Below, piece after piece: positions 13,435 through 13,905 of a stretch of DNA of 13,905 bases; within the stretch, counting starts at the first letter, position 1; the number at the start of each line of letters is the position of its first letter. The stretch covers positions 1-13,905 of the forward strand of contig QIDW01000433.1 in assembly GCA_003230435.1 (NCBI GenBank), in the 5' to 3' direction. The notes beneath the pieces are model-generated. The model saw only the letters and a list, made by a program, of their open reading frames with translations. It was not told the origin of the DNA and did no database searches. The DNA is from Acidimicrobiia bacterium (lineage in GTDB: Bacteria; Actinomycetota; Acidimicrobiia; Spongiisociales; ZC4RG35). A program made the position numbers and the translations under genes.

Positions 13435-13905
13435 CTATGAGGAAGCAGATTCCTTGTCTCTCCCGGCAAGATAGAGGGCCAATCCGCCACCGGCGCCGGC
13501 AATCAGCGTCAGGATCACGATCAGGCTGAGCACGTTGTACAGACTTGATGTCACGCCGGTGAGGAGCGCCAATGAAAGCTCAGAGGCGCTCTCCGACTCC
13601 AATCTTGCCACTGCGTTGGCAATGTTCCAATCCGTGTAAAACCTCCAGCCGAGCACGCCGAGCGCACCAGACACCAAAAGGGCCGAGGTCATCCACAGTC
13701 GTCCCGGCGCCAGGAGGATGGCTGCCAGCCCTAGGACAAAAGCGACTATGGGGAAGACCACAATCAGTCGATCGAATAGAGCCACGAGATCCTGCAGAGT
13801 CCCGAGTGTGTCAGACGTGTAAATGACCACTTCGTTGAGTTCGGCGGGAAATGTGGACTGCTCGTAGTCACTGATCAACTGACTGATGGCATCGTCGAAT
13901 CCCAC
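13435..13905 (-). CDS. Multi-span membrane protein, 5' end beyond the window
   Basis: An open frame reaching the right edge; the GTG at 13905 may be an internal codon rather than the start. The visible 156 aa begin with a soluble, probably extracytoplasmic stretch (about 1-44), followed by three hydrophobic segments near 45-66, 70-87 and 122-148. The second and third flank a polar loop (FYTDWNIANAVARLESES) and the protein ends in a charged tail (GRDKESASS). The pattern LDRL-hydrophobic-LLAPGR resembles the C-terminal half of large uncharacterised actinobacterial membrane proteins that have one N-terminal helix, an external helical domain and a C-terminal helix bundle. I cannot name a function. 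Confidence 0.65.
   Translation of the reverse strand: MGFDDAISQLISDYEQSTFPAELNEVVIYTSDTLGTLQDLVALFDRLIVVFPIVAFVLGLAAILLAPGRLWMTSALLVSGALGVLGWRFYTDWNIANAVARLESESASELSLALLTGVTSSLYNVLSLIVILTLIAGAGGGLALYLAGRDKESASS

Noticed and set aside
13200..13502. Minus-strand 100-codon frame overlapping the small membrane protein and the edge gene
   Set aside because: It overlaps the better-supported genes on both strands and has a low-complexity polar composition without a fold pattern.
1..13905. CRISPR arrays, insertion sequences, integrases or prophage genes
   Set aside because: No repeat-spacer pattern, transposase motif or terminal inverted repeat was seen; apart from tRNA-Pro, with no integrase next to it, nothing suggests an attachment site.

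Overview
The window looks like chromosomal DNA from a moderately GC-rich member of the Actinomycetota, probably an uncultured lineage outside the mycobacteria and possibly Acidimicrobiia-like. The main evidence is the run pgsA - gcvH - FHA protein (GarA type) - MerR regulator (FtsR type) - DUF151 bifunctional nuclease - second MerR regulator. This matches the conserved actinobacterial block known in Mycobacterium tuberculosis as Rv1822 to Rv1830. Here a D,D-carboxypeptidase, hypoxanthine phosphoribosyltransferase and a two-TM potassium channel have been added to it. A consensus-like promoter (TTGACA, 18 bp, TAGCTT) lies before the second merR.

Layout. At 1-1065 threonine 3-dehydrogenase is on the + strand and converges on a long minus-strand block that spans 11870 down to 1103. 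In transcription order the block encodes: a family-5 extracellular solute-binding protein, PgsA, GcvH, FHA/GarA, FtsR, a PBP5-type carboxypeptidase, Hpt, DUF151 (frameshifted as read), the K+ channel, MerR-2, a PD-(D/E)XK-like protein lacking a normal start codon, GcvT, a flavin split-barrel protein and a monoacylglycerol-lipase-like hydrolase. Most junctions overlap or lie a few bases apart, which suggests translational coupling. The clearest internal promoter is the one before MerR-2. From 12032 the + strand carries tRNA-Pro(GGG) and a threonine-rich c-type cytochrome lipoprotein. These are followed by a convergent ABM-like small protein, a 66-aa single-span membrane protein, and the 3' part of a multi-span membrane protein running off the right edge.

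How the genes fit together. Tdh starts threonine conversion to glycine. GcvT and GcvH, separated here by about 5.5 kb, belong to the glycine cleavage system, which turns glycine into one-carbon units (gcvP is not in the window). GarA-type FHA proteins are known to control 2-oxoglutarate and glutamate flux, FtsR-type MerR proteins control division, and the carboxypeptidase trims peptidoglycan. The cluster therefore joins amino-acid/C1 metabolism, envelope growth and cell division.

Points most worth a second look: the nuclease-like gene that has strong coding character but no ATG/GTG/TTG start; the frameshift in DUF151; the palindrome filling the merR promoter spacer; the repeats overlapping the gcvT start; and the altered phosphothreonine motif of the GarA homologue.
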